Source: SAR324 cluster bacterium
Lineage (GTDB): Bacteria; SAR324; NAC60-12
Assembly: GCA_022448705.1 (NCBI GenBank)
Contig: JAKUUF010000032.1
Span: 1 to 12,735 of the forward strand
Length of the DNA: 12,735 nt
Reading direction: 5' to 3'
Below the pieces are notes generated by a model that was not told the origin of the DNA, did not search any database, and saw nothing but the letters and a program-made list of their open reading frames with translations. Below are positions 1 through 8,900 of the stretch, in pieces; positions within the stretch are counted from its first letter, which is position 1; each line of letters begins with the position of its first letter. The position numbers and the translations under genes were made by a program.

Positions 1-30
1 TCCCTTTTCCCCAAAATATCAGTCTTTCCT

Positions 31-54
31 GAGACAGGTTTTTGAACCTGTTTT
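31..54 (+). terminator. Possible weak rho-independent terminator
   Basis: ACAGGTT (34-40) and AACCTGT (45-51) form a perfect 7-bp stem with a TTTG loop, followed by a short T run (51-54). The stem can be extended by G-T and A-T pairs. The T run is on the plus-strand side, so it would end a transcript entering from left of the window, not the minus-strand selenoprotein gene. The run is short. The rest of 1-248 is AT-rich, with several CTGTACAG/ACAGT-like words and a weak hairpin at 120-136, and no gene that I can recognise. Confidence 0.3.
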
Positions 55-248
55 GATACAAATTCAATTTTTCCAGAAGTCTATACAGTGAAACATCTTT
101 TTGGAATTCTACTGTAAAGCACTTTCAGAAAAAGTGTCAGTAACTGTACAGAAATCTCTTTCGTATTCAAAATAATTTTTTGCCATGAAGTGACAGTTTT
201 CAAAAATTTACAGAAATGGCAAATAAAATTGTACAAATGAAGAAAACT

Positions 249-1160
249 CTATCCGGAAGATTTTTTGTTCATTTGTTGCTTGGTTTGTCTCTGCTGTTCA
301 CGGCGCTTGCGTCCTGCTTCAGCAAGAGCTTCACGGTTTGAATCATCCACGTGCATGTAGCGATTGCGCCAGAGGTCGTTTTCATCGGCTGTCCAGGCAA
401 AAGGAGCCTGTACTGTAGTTCGTGGCTGCCAGGACTTCTCCAGCAAATCAAATGCCTCGCCGATCAAAGCCTGCTGCATAGGAACATCCCATGGTTTCCC
501 GCATGGATTCCCAAGCGGGAAATCAACAAACAAAAATCGCGGCACCCCACATTCTTCCACAATATCACGTGCAGAACCGATTACCACGGTGCAGATTCCT
601 TCGGACTCAAGATGACGGGCAACCAAACTCACGGTTTGGTGGCAGACTGGTCAAAGCGGGACCAGGATGGCAATGTCCACTCCGTCTTCTTCACACCAGT
701 TGAAGATCAATGGTGCATCAGATTCCCGGGTCTGACGCTGGCTGTAGGTCGTCGGTGCACCATAATACCTGGGAGACACTTTGCCAATCTGTCCAGACTG
801 CTGAAGCTCCTGCAAGCGGTTCAGTGGCAAATAGGTGTCTAGGTCATCCGTGTGCGTTGTATCCTTGTCCCACTCCATATCTTTGGTGTACAACGCTTCC
901 GGAACCGGATAGGAGGATTCTGCGTAAGGTCGTTTCTGAGGGCGTGACTCTCCTTCAGGCAGACTTTGCCAATGCGCTGGAAGGGTGGCTGTGGTGACAA
1001 CCCCCACCGTGCAATCCGACAACGGTTTGCTGAGCATATTAAATGGAACCTCTTTATGATAGACCCACTGATAAGGCTGGGTGTATCCTTGCGCTGCATA
1101 ATACTCACGAGATTTATCAATGTAGCTCACAAATGAGCGATGAGTTCGGCGTTCAGGCAT
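249..1160 (-). CDS. GrdB-superfamily selenoprotein with in-frame UGA (Sec170), UxxC redox motif
   Basis: Read from ATG at 1160 to TAG at 249, this frame has a single internal TGA (651-653) and gives 303 residues with selenocysteine at 170. The two halves are in the same frame and both match the glycine/sarcosine/betaine reductase selenoprotein B family: an N-terminal part with a Tyr-rich stretch and VGVVTTATLP (about residues 53-62), then DIAILVPL-U-PVCHQTVSLVARHLE around the TGA, then DFPLGNPCGKP (213-223). Sec170-Pro-Val-Cys173 has the form of a thioredoxin-like redox pair; from memory, many homologues carry Cys-Pro-Val-Cys here. Canonical GrdB is about 430 residues, so this is a shorter, probably cytosolic paralogue of unknown substrate; a role in glycine reductase is not implied, since no grdA/grdC lies nearby. 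The last 20 residues are basic and Gln-rich. No signal peptide or membrane segment is seen. An in-frame TAA lies just upstream of the ATG, which supports this start, but no clear Shine-Dalgarno is present. The gene is GC-richer than its neighbours. The alternative, a nonsense-mutated pseudogene, is less likely. Confidence 0.85.
622..640 (-). promoter_or_regulatory. SECIS-like hairpin downstream of the Sec codon
   Basis: On the minus strand the arms ACCAAAC (640-634) and GTTTGGT (628-622) form a perfect 7-bp stem around a 5-base loop, CGTGA (633-629). Two more G-C pairs can form below a C-T mismatch. The loop begins 17 bases after the UGA and has G at its second position. This matches the known bacterial SECIS pattern: a short hairpin inside the coding region just after UGA, a small apical loop, and a G in the first two loop positions. 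It would be the SelB binding site. The element overlaps codons for HQTVSLVA, so protein coding and RNA structure are both constrained. Confidence 0.65.
651..653 (-). other. In-frame UGA predicted to encode selenocysteine (Sec170)
   Basis: The plus-strand bases are TCA, so the minus strand reads TGA followed by C. The codon sits exactly where family members have the first cysteine of a CxxC pair; TGC (Cys) occurs three codons later. Homology continues without a frame change on both sides. The gene ends with TAG, whereas rpoC, rpiA and gap in this window end with TGA, so UGA is not reassigned genome-wide. Decoding would need SelB, tRNA-Sec (selC), SelA and SelD, none of which is in view. Confidence 0.83.
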
Positions 1161-1359
1161 GGCAATCTTTACAGAAGATTAATAGGATTTTTCCATGTAA
1201 TTTCTCTGAAAACTGGTATTCATCACAATATTGAAATTTAAACATTTCATACTGCAAAATATAAATACACAGAAAAAGTTAATATAAATCAGAAATACTT
1301 CAAAAAAATTAAAAATATTATTTGCTTTTTTTTTTTTCTCATGTCAACCTAGAGAGTTA

Positions 1360-1396
1360 GATTTTGTTAAACCGTTTTTTACGGTAACTAAAAATC
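1360..1396 (+). repeat. Extended stem-loop upstream of rpoB
   Basis: Nested pairing: GATTTT (1360-1365) with AAAATC (1391-1396), GTT (1366-1368) with AAC (1386-1388), and ACCGT (1371-1375) with ACGGT (1381-1385), around a five-T loop. There are 14 pairs with two small bulges. Neither strand has a T run directly after it, so it is not a typical intrinsic terminator. Role unknown; it could be an operator-like inverted repeat or lie in the leader of a longer transcript. Confidence 0.45.
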
Positions 1397-1417
1397 AAAA
1401 CTCCCACCACAAGAGCT

Positions 1418-1448
1418 TTGTCCATTATCCAAGTGCGAATATTATAAA
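1418..1448 (+). promoter_or_regulatory. Candidate sigma-70-type rpoB promoter
   Basis: TTGTCC (1418-1423) resembles a -35 box (4 of 6) and TATAAA (1443-1448) a -10 box (5 of 6). The 19-base spacer is slightly long. Transcription starting near 1455 would place the long stem-loop at 1449-1497 at or near the 5' end of the rpoB mRNA and give a leader of about 190 bases. The assignment is by pattern only. Confidence 0.35.
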
Positions 1449-1497
1449 TACTGCATCGAATTTTTTCCTATGCATGGAGAAAAATTCGCACGCAGTG
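1449..1497 (+). promoter_or_regulatory. Long stem-loop in the probable rpoB 5' leader
   Basis: CGAATTTTT (1457-1465) pairs with AAAAATTCG (1480-1488), nine pairs, continued inward by a T-G pair and CC/GG around a TATGCAT loop. After a small internal loop, ACTGC (1450-1454) pairs outward with GCAGT (1492-1496). It begins right after the candidate -10 box at 1443-1448. If that promoter is real, the mRNA would begin with or within this structure, which could affect stability or control of rpoBC. No terminator-like T run follows. Confidence 0.45.
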
Positions 1498-1524
1498 TTC
1501 TGGGGTAACAGATAAAGCCTGAAA

Positions 1525-1553
1525 TTGACAGTCCTGTACTGTGTGACAAAACT
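1525..1553 (+). promoter_or_regulatory. Second candidate rpoB promoter with a consensus -35
   Basis: TTGACA at 1525-1530 matches the -35 consensus perfectly. At 17 bases the best -10 is AAAACT (1548-1553), only 3 of 6; TATTCT (1553-1558) is better but 22 bases away. It could be the main or a second start for rpoBC, downstream of both large stem-loops. Confidence 0.3.
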
Positions 1554-1645
1554 ATTCTGCGGGAATTTTTTCTCAATTGAAAGCAGGTTTTGATTATTTT
1601 CTTACAAAATAAGACCAGCAGCAACCCTAGCCATATTCAGTTTTT

Positions 1646-4600
1646 ATGCCTTCATCTTTAGAAAATCGCCATCGCATTCGTCGATCTTTCGGCAGTCTTA
1701 GCGCACCAATAAATGTTCCACATTTGCTGAAAGTACAATTGGACTCATTTGAACGTTTTCTGCAACGTGAAGTACCTCCAGACCAGCGAGAGGACAAAGG
1801 ACTTGAAGCTGTGTTCCGTTCTGTTTTTCCTGTTTCAGATTTCAGCGGTTCATCTACCCTTGAATTTGTCCATTATCGTCTAGGTGATCCAAAATATTCT
1901 GTAGAGGAATGCAGGGTAAGAGGAGTTACATATGCATGTCCGATCAGGGCAGCATTACGCCTGATAGTATGGGAAAAAGATACAGATTCAGAAGTAAAAC
2001 ATATTCGGGATATTAAGGAGCAGGATATTTATTTAGGTGAATTGCCTCTAATGACACCAACCGGATCTTTTATCATAAATGGAACTGAGCGGGTGATTGT
2101 AAGCCAGATGCACAAAAGCCCCGGAGTTGTTTTCACACATGACAAGGGAAAAAGTCATTCGAGCGGGAAGCTTCTTTATTCTGCAAGGGTGATCCCACAG
2201 CGAGGATCTTGGCTTGATTTTGAGTTTGACGCCAAGGATGTGCTTTATGTTCGTATCGACCGCCGCAGAAAATTTCATGCAACAATTCTGCTCAGAGCTC
2301 TGGGTTATACTGAAGATCAGCTTCTGAAGTATTTTTATCAGTTTGAAAAACTTGATTTAAGTGATGTTAAGCCTGGACTGGACCCTGACGCTCAATCATA
2401 TTACATCATACTGGATGAGGAAATTATACTGGATCAGCGACTGCAGCTTCCTATCACTGATCCAAAAACAGGTGAAGTTTTAGTAAATTCTGGACAGCGC
2501 ATAAACAAGCGACTGTTGAAAAAACTCCAGAAATCAAAGGTTAAACGTCTTAATGTGACGCTTAATGAACTGAAAGGTCGCATTGTAGCCCAAACTATTT
2601 ATAAAGATGGAAGTAAGGATGAACTAATTCCATGTAACACTCCTTTAACTGCAGAGCTGTTGACTAAACTCGCGGAAAACGGCATCACTGAAGTTGATCT
2701 GCTGCACATAGGGCCTCAAAATGTTGGTTCATCTCTCCGTGATACATTAGCACTGGATAAATTAAGTTCACCGGAACAATCACTGATTGAGCTTTACAAA
2801 AAGATGAAGCCCGGTGATCCCCCAACTTTGGAAGCAGCACATTTGATGCTTCAGAATTTCTTTTTCAAAAGAGAGCGTTACAGTCTTTCAAAAGTCGGGA
2901 GATTAAAATTAAATGAAAAACTGATACTTGATGATCCGCTGGATAACACAGTGCTTACTGAAGAAGATATTTTAAAGACCGTAAAATATCTGCTTGAGCT
3001 AAAAGGCGGGCATCCAAACAGGATGATAGATGATATTGACCACCTCGGAAACAGAAGAGTCCGGAGCGTAGGAGAACTACTGGAGACACAGTTCCGTATT
3101 GGGCTGGTAAGAATGGAGCGCACCATCAAGGAACGTATGTCTTTACAGGATTCTGAAACCATGATGCTCCACGATATAGTTAACGCAAAACCAGTTGCCG
3201 GAGCAATTCATGAATTTTTTGGGAGCAGTCAACTGTCTCAATTTATGGACCAGACCAATCCGCTTTCCGAAATTACTCATAAACGCCGCTTGAGTGCCCT
3301 CGGACCCGGAGGCTTAACAAGGGAGCGTGCTGGTTTTGATGTACGCGATGTACATTCTTCTCACTATGGCAGAATTTGTCCTATTGAAACTCCAGAAGGG
3401 CCGAATATCGGTTTGATTGCTTCGCTTGCAACATTCGGAAGAGTGAATGAATTCGGTTTTATAGAGACACCATATTTAAAAGTAGAAGACAGCATAGTAT
3501 CCAAAAATGTGGAGTACCTTACAGCGATTGAGGAGGAAAAATTCAGTATTGCCCAGGCAAACGCCGTACTCGATAAGAAAAAGGCTTTCGTAAACGACTT
3601 CATCACTTCCAGAGTTGGAAGTGAATTCAGTATGGTTTTAAAGGAAAATATTGATTACATAGACATTTCTCCTCGTCAGTTAGTTTCTGTTGCCGCGGCA
3701 ATGATACCTTTCCTTGAACATGATGACGCAAACCGTGCACTTATGGGATCAAACATGCAGCGTCAGGGAGTACCATTGGTAAAGCCTAAAGCTCCCCTTG
3801 TGGGTACCGGCATGGAACACCAGGTAGCTATGGACTCGGGAAGCTGTGTTGTGGCCACTCGTTCTGGCATTGTGGATAATGTTGATGCCGGCAGAGTGGT
3901 TATACAGGCGGATGTTGATCTTTCCAGTGAAGACTCAATCGTGCCGGCTAACGTTGACATATACCATTTAATCAAGTATCGACGCTCAAATCAAAACACA
4001 TGTATAAATCAGCGTCCGATAGTAAAAATTGGAGATCGGATTGAAGCTGGTGATGTTATTGCTGACGGTTCATGTACAGAGAGCGGTGAACTGGCTCTTG
4101 GTCAGAACATCAACATTGCATTCATGCCATGGCGCGGATACAACTTTGAGGATTCAATAATGGTGTCACAGCGCCTACTGCATGAAGACAGCTTTACATC
4201 TGTGCATATTGATGTTCTTGACACTGTTGCACGAGACACAAAATTAGGCAAAGAAGAGATCACAAGGGATATTCCAAATGTAAGTGAAGATGCCCTGAAA
4301 AATCTTGATGATAGCGGCATTATTGCTGTTGGTACAAGCGTCAAATCACATGATATCTTGGTAGGTAAAGTAACCCCAAAAGGAGAATCACAACTCAATC
4401 CTGAAGAGAAACTTCTTCGTGCAATTTTTGGTGAGAAAGCCGGAGACGTCAGGGATACTTCATTGCGTGTTCCTCAGGGCGTTGATGGCGTGGTTACAGA
4501 TGTTGTGGTATTTAATCGTGAAGGAGTGGAACGTGATGAGCGGACCAGACAGATTGAGCAGGAACTGCTGGCACGTTATGAAAAAGACCACTACGACGAA

Positions 4601-5932
4601 ATGCGCATTGTACACAGTAATCTTGTGAATCGTATTCTTTCTGTTGCTGAGAAAAAGCCTCTCTCTGCCGATGTACTTTCCCTTCAGGGAGAAGTGCTTG
4701 CTTCAAAAGGTACAAAAATAAGTCAGGAAGTACTGCAGGAAATTCCTCTGAAATCAACAGACGGAATTCAGGTTAAAGATAAAAGCATTAACTTAAAGGT
4801 TGGAACTTTTGTACGTAATGCTCTGCAGCAAATGTACTTGCTGGAAAATGTTTACCAAGATCGCTGCGAAAAAGTTTCCAAGGGTGATGACCTCCCTCCA
4901 GGGGTAATCCGCATGATAAAAGTTTATATTGCAATTAAGCGGAAACTTTCTGTTGGAGACAAAATGGCGGGCCGACATGGCAACAAAGGAGTTGTTTCTA
5001 CTGTTCAGCCAATTGAAAATATGCCCTATATGGAGGATGGAACTCCTGTTGATATAGTACTCAATCCACTTGGTGTCCCTTCACGAATGAATGTCGGACA
5101 AGTGCTTGAGACTCATCTTGGCCGAGTTGCAAAGGGCTTAGGAAATAAGGTTCAGGAGTTTCTGGAGCTGAACAATCCTGCTGACCAAATCAGGCGTTTT
5201 CTGAAAAAAGTATATGATTGTCCTGTGGCCAAAAAACATTTTGACTCTATGGACGATAAAACTTTTTTGGAGTTTGTAAAAAAATACAAGCCCGGCATTC
5301 ATATGTCTACACCAGTATTTGATGGAGCAAAAGAATCGGATATTCAAAAAATGGCAGAAATGGCAGGATTATCAAAATCAGGTCAAGTCTGGCTTTATGA
5401 CGGCATGACTGGTGAGCGATTCAGTCAGAAGGTGACTGTGGGTTATGCCTACATAATGAAGTTGCATCACCTTGTAGATGAAAAAATTCATGCCAGGTCA
5501 ATCGGCCCATATTCTCTGGTTACACAACAGCCTCTTGGAGGTAAAGCTCAATTCGGAGGTCAGCGTTTTGGAGAGATGGAAGTCTGGGCACTTGAAGCCT
5601 ACGGAGCTGCTTACACACTTCAGGAATTGCTTACAGTTAAATCTGATGACGTCCATGGACGTAATAAAATTTATGAATCTATTGTCAAAGGAAGGCATCA
5701 ACTGGATACGGGTTTGCCCGAATCATTCAAGGTTCTTATAAGTGAGCTGAAAAGTTTATGCCTAAACATCGAACTACTTCAAAAAGCTGATGAAGATGAA
5801 GAGGGGGAAAGCCTTGAAGAGTTGGAAGAAGGCGCACAAGATGCTGACAGTACATCAATTTCTGCAGCTGATTCTGAAACCGAATCTGTGGAGAAAACGG
5901 AAGAGGTTGATGAGCTTGCAGTAACAGCATAG
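1646..5932 (+). CDS. rpoB: RNA polymerase subunit beta
   Basis: This is the beta subunit of core RNA polymerase (1428 residues; E. coli 1342), forming one pincer of the clamp and part of the active site. Landmarks: LPLMTPTGSFIINGTERV near 133-150; the rifampicin pocket from GSSQLSQFMDQ at 526, with D535, H545, R548 and S550 equal to E. coli D516, H526, R529 and S531, and T537 in place of N518; NFEDSI with E835/D836; KMAGRHGNKG with K1106 and K1114, equal to E. coli K1065/K1073; and GGKAQFGGQRFGEMEVW from 1298. The conserved rifampicin residues suggest sensitivity (inference). The insertion seen in proteobacterial beta before the KMAGRHG motif is present. After LNIELL the protein carries an extra 50-residue acidic tail (1379-1428). 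ATG at 1646 starts the conserved N-terminus, but no Shine-Dalgarno precedes it. It is co-directional with rpoC, 41 bases downstream. rplL is not upstream. Confidence 0.98.
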   Translation: MPSSLENRHRIRRSFGSLSAPINVPHLLKVQLDSFERFLQREVPPDQREDKGLEAVFRSVFPVSDFSGSSTLEFVHYRLGDPKYSVEECRVRGVTYACPIRAALRLIVWEKDTDSEVKHIRDIKEQDIYLGELPLMTPTGSFIINGTERVIVSQMHKSPGVVFTHDKGKSHSSGKLLYSARVIPQRGSWLDFEFDAKDVLYVRIDRRRKFHATILLRALGYTEDQLLKYFYQFEKLDLSDVKPGLDPDAQSYYIILDEEIILDQRLQLPITDPKTGEVLVNSGQRINKRLLKKLQKSKVKRLNVTLNELKGRIVAQTIYKDGSKDELIPCNTPLTAELLTKLAENGITEVDLLHIGPQNVGSSLRDTLALDKLSSPEQSLIELYKKMKPGDPPTLEAAHLMLQNFFFKRERYSLSKVGRLKLNEKLILDDPLDNTVLTEEDILKTVKYLLELKGGHPNRMIDDIDHLGNRRVRSVGELLETQFRIGLVRMERTIKERMSLQDSETMMLHDIVNAKPVAGAIHEFFGSSQLSQFMDQTNPLSEITHKRRLSALGPGGLTRERAGFDVRDVHSSHYGRICPIETPEGPNIGLIASLATFGRVNEFGFIETPYLKVEDSIVSKNVEYLTAIEEEKFSIAQANAVLDKKKAFVNDFITSRVGSEFSMVLKENIDYIDISPRQLVSVAAAMIPFLEHDDANRALMGSNMQRQGVPLVKPKAPLVGTGMEHQVAMDSGSCVVATRSGIVDNVDAGRVVIQADVDLSSEDSIVPANVDIYHLIKYRRSNQNTCINQRPIVKIGDRIEAGDVIADGSCTESGELALGQNINIAFMPWRGYNFEDSIMVSQRLLHEDSFTSVHIDVLDTVARDTKLGKEEITRDIPNVSEDALKNLDDSGIIAVGTSVKSHDILVGKVTPKGESQLNPEEKLLRAIFGEKAGDVRDTSLRVPQGVDGVVTDVVVFNREGVERDERTRQIEQELLARYEKDHYDEMRIVHSNLVNRILSVAEKKPLSADVLSLQGEVLASKGTKISQEVLQEIPLKSTDGIQVKDKSINLKVGTFVRNALQQMYLLENVYQDRCEKVSKGDDLPPGVIRMIKVYIAIKRKLSVGDKMAGRHGNKGVVSTVQPIENMPYMEDGTPVDIVLNPLGVPSRMNVGQVLETHLGRVAKGLGNKVQEFLELNNPADQIRRFLKKVYDCPVAKKHFDSMDDKTFLEFVKKYKPGIHMSTPVFDGAKESDIQKMAEMAGLSKSGQVWLYDGMTGERFSQKVTVGYAYIMKLHHLVDEKIHARSIGPYSLVTQQPLGGKAQFGGQRFGEMEVWALEAYGAAYTLQELLTVKSDDVHGRNKIYESIVKGRHQLDTGLPESFKVLISELKSLCLNIELLQKADEDEEGESLEELEEGAQDADSTSISAADSETESVEKTEEVDELAVTA

Positions 5933-5973
5933 TTTCCTGATATAAACCAAAAACCATAAAGCATCAACAAAAT

Positions 5974-8900
5974 ATGGCACTTAGAGATTTATTTGAAATT
6001 GCAGAAAATCCGAATAATTACTCCGCAGTACGGATAAAAATTGCCACTTCAGATGAAGTTACTTCATGGTCACATGGTGAAGTCCGCACTTCGGAAACCA
6101 TTAACTACCGGACATTTAAGCCGGAACGAGATGGTCTGTTTTGCGGCAAGATTTTCGGCCCGGTACATGACTATGAATGTATCTGCGGTAAATACAAACG
6201 CATGAAGCATAGAGGAATTACCTGTGAAAAATGTGGTGTAGAAGTGATTGAATCAAAGGTGCGCAGGGACAGGATGGGTAATATCAAACTTGCATGTCCA
6301 GTATCTCATGTCTGGTTTCTAAAGGGAGTCCCCAGCCGCATTGCAACAATTCTTGACATGATGCTTAGGGATTTGGAGCGAGTACTATATTTTGATGCAT
6401 ACATTGTGCTGGATCCGGGAGATTCTGATCTTGAACCATTGGAATTGGTTGAAGAAGATCAATATCGTGAATTGGAAGAAAACCATCCTGATTTAAAGTT
6501 GGGAATGGGAGCAGAGGCTGTACAGACGCTCCTTAGAAGAATTGACCTGGAAGAGCTCGAAAATCAGCTGCAAATAGAGATGCGTGAAGTTAATTCGGAA
6601 ACGCGTCGCAAACGGATCGCAAAAAGACTCAATGTAATCAGCCGACTTTTAAAGTCCGGCAATGCTGTAGATTCAATGATAATCGATAATTTACCTGTGC
6701 TTCCGCCTGAACTGAGACCTTTGGTACCTCTTGAAGGTGGAAGGTTTGCAACAAGTGATCTTAATGATTTGTACCGTCGAGTTATTCACAGAAACAATCG
6801 TCTCAAACGCCTTATCGAACTGCGTGCACCAGGAATAATTGTCAAAAATGAAAAACGCATGCTTCAGGAATCTGTAGACGCGCTTTTTGATAATGGACGT
6901 CGTGGTCGTCCAATGGTTGGTTCAAACAAAAGACCACTCAAGTCTATCAGTGATATGCTCAAGGGCAAACAGGGACGTTTCCGACAAAACCTGCTGGGTA
7001 AACGTGTAGATTACTCCGGACGTACTGTAATTGTGGTCGGTCCTGAGTTAAAACTTCATCAATGTGGTTTGCCTAAAAAAATGGCATTGGAGCTTTTCAA
7101 GCCCTTCATTTTTCATAAATTGATCGATTACCAGGAAATTCATACAATAAAAAATGCCAAGAAAGTACTGGAGGAAAATCCTCCTGAAGTCTGGGCCATC
7201 CTTGAAGAAGTTGTCAGAGAACATCCTGTTTTACTTAACCGTGCTCCAACTCTTCATCGCCTTGGAATCCAGGCATTTGAACCAATTTTGATCGAAGGTA
7301 AAGCCATCCAGCTTCATCCTCTTGTATGTACTGCGTTCAATGCTGATTTTGACGGTGATCAAATGGCGGTTCATGTACCTCTTTCAGTGGAAGCACAACT
7401 GGAATCTAAAATACTGATGATGTCCACAAACAATGTGCTCTCTCCGGCAAACGGCAAACCTGTAATGACACCTACCCAGGATATGGTACTTGGACTGTAC
7501 TGGATTACTCGGGCACGTGCAGGAGTAATGGGTGAAGGTAAAATATTCTCGAATCGTGAAGAAGTGCAGACAGCGTTTGACCATGGCCGAGTGGATTTAC
7601 ACGCAAAAATAAAAGTCCGCTTAGAAACAAACAATATGAACCCAACAGATCCGCAAAGCCAGACTGCTGATGGCAGCAAACCTGTGGTGGAATCAACAGT
7701 TGGACGTGTGCTGCTTTCCATGGTCGTTCCAGAGGAAGTGTCATTTGAGTCAGTAAATATGCACCTGAAGAAAAAACATATGGCGGAGCTTGTGGATGAA
7801 TCTTTTCGCAAGGCCGGCAGCATTAAAACAGTGAAAATGTTGGATGATCTGAAAAACTTGGGTTATGCATATGCCACTAAAGCCGGTTTTTCCATTGGAA
7901 TGGATGATATGGTTATTCCAGAGGAAAAAGAATCTCAATTAAAAAAAGCACAGTCCGAAGTTAACATCATCAATATGCAGCACCAGGACGGTTTGATTAC
8001 AGATGGTGAACGATACAACCAGGTTATAGATATTTGGGCACGGACTACCGAAAAAATTGCTGAAAAAATGTCTGCAGGTCTTTCAGATGAAATCATTGAT
8101 GAAGAGGGGGTTCACAAAGTAAATTCAATATTTATGATGGCAGACTCCGGAGCACGAGGCAGCAACCAGCAAATGAAACAGTTGGCTGGCATGCGAGGTT
8201 TGATGGCAAAACCTTCAGGAGAAATTATAGAAACACCCATACACGCAAATTTTCGTGAAGGACTCAATGTGCTTGAATACTTTATTTCAACACATGGTGC
8301 CAGAAAAGGATTGGCTGATACGGCATTAAAAACCGCAAACTCCGGATATCTGACCAGACGCTTGGTGGATGTATCCCAGGACAGTGTGGTGTTGGAAGAA
8401 GACTGCGGAACCCTGGATGGAATTGAAATGACTGCACTTATAGAATCCGGGGAAATCATTGAGCCACTGGGAGACCGTATCTTAGGTCGAGTTTTACTTG
8501 AAGACGTAATTGATCCAGATTCTGAATATGAAATCCTGATTCCTGCAGGAACACTGATCAATGAGACAGAAAGAGATGCAATCGAGAATACCAGGATAGA
8601 AAAAGTGCAAATACGATCACCTCTAACCTGCATGACGGAAAAAGGTGTATGCAGGCTTTGTTATGGTCGCGATTTATGCCATGGAGGTTTAGTAAATTTA
8701 GGAGAAACCGTAGGCGTGATTGCCGCCCAAAGCATTGGAGAACCAGGAACTCAGCTGACCATGCGGACTTTCCACATTGGTGGAACAGCCAGTAGATCAG
8801 TGGAACAAAATAAGTGGGAAGCAAGTTTCAGCGGTGTACTGCGCTTCGATGATCTTAAAGAAGTTAAAAACCGCGAAGGAAATATAGTGATCCTTGGACG

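Larger units (their letters stand above)
1161..1645. other. Divergent intergenic region between the selenoprotein gene and rpoB
   Basis: These 485 bases separate two genes read away from each other, so they should hold both promoters and the rpoB leader. I see no convincing coding sequence. The left part (about 1190-1340) is very AT-rich and contains a run of 12 T at 1326-1337. The right part holds two long inverted repeats (1360-1396 and 1449-1497), promoter-like boxes at 1418-1448 and 1525-1553, and a smaller stem TTATTTT/AAAATAA at 1594-1612. There is no ribosomal protein gene or tRNA here. Confidence 0.7.

Noticed and set aside
144..151. CTGTACAG palindrome and nearby ACAGT words as an SOS/LexA-like operator
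   Set aside because: The half-site spacing does not fit the known LexA operator form, and short palindromes are expected by chance in this AT-rich stretch.
249..632. Separate 127-residue protein starting at GTG 632
   Set aside because: The GTG is an internal valine codon; the six codons before it (PVCHQT) and the frame upstream of the TGA belong to the same conserved family segment.
651..653. UGA read as tryptophan or glycine under an alternative genetic code
   Set aside because: rpoC, rpiA and gap all end with UGA at the expected family length, so UGA is a stop in this genome outside the Sec context.
351..842. Plus-strand open frame of 163 codons
   Set aside because: It lies antisense to the selenoprotein gene, has no recognisable family content or ribosome site, and spans the Sec codon only because the real coding strand is the opposite one.
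1442..1624. Minus-strand frame of 60 codons in the rpoB leader
   Set aside because: Low-complexity AT-rich translation, no ribosome site and no family resemblance; it overlaps stem-loop and promoter-like sequence.
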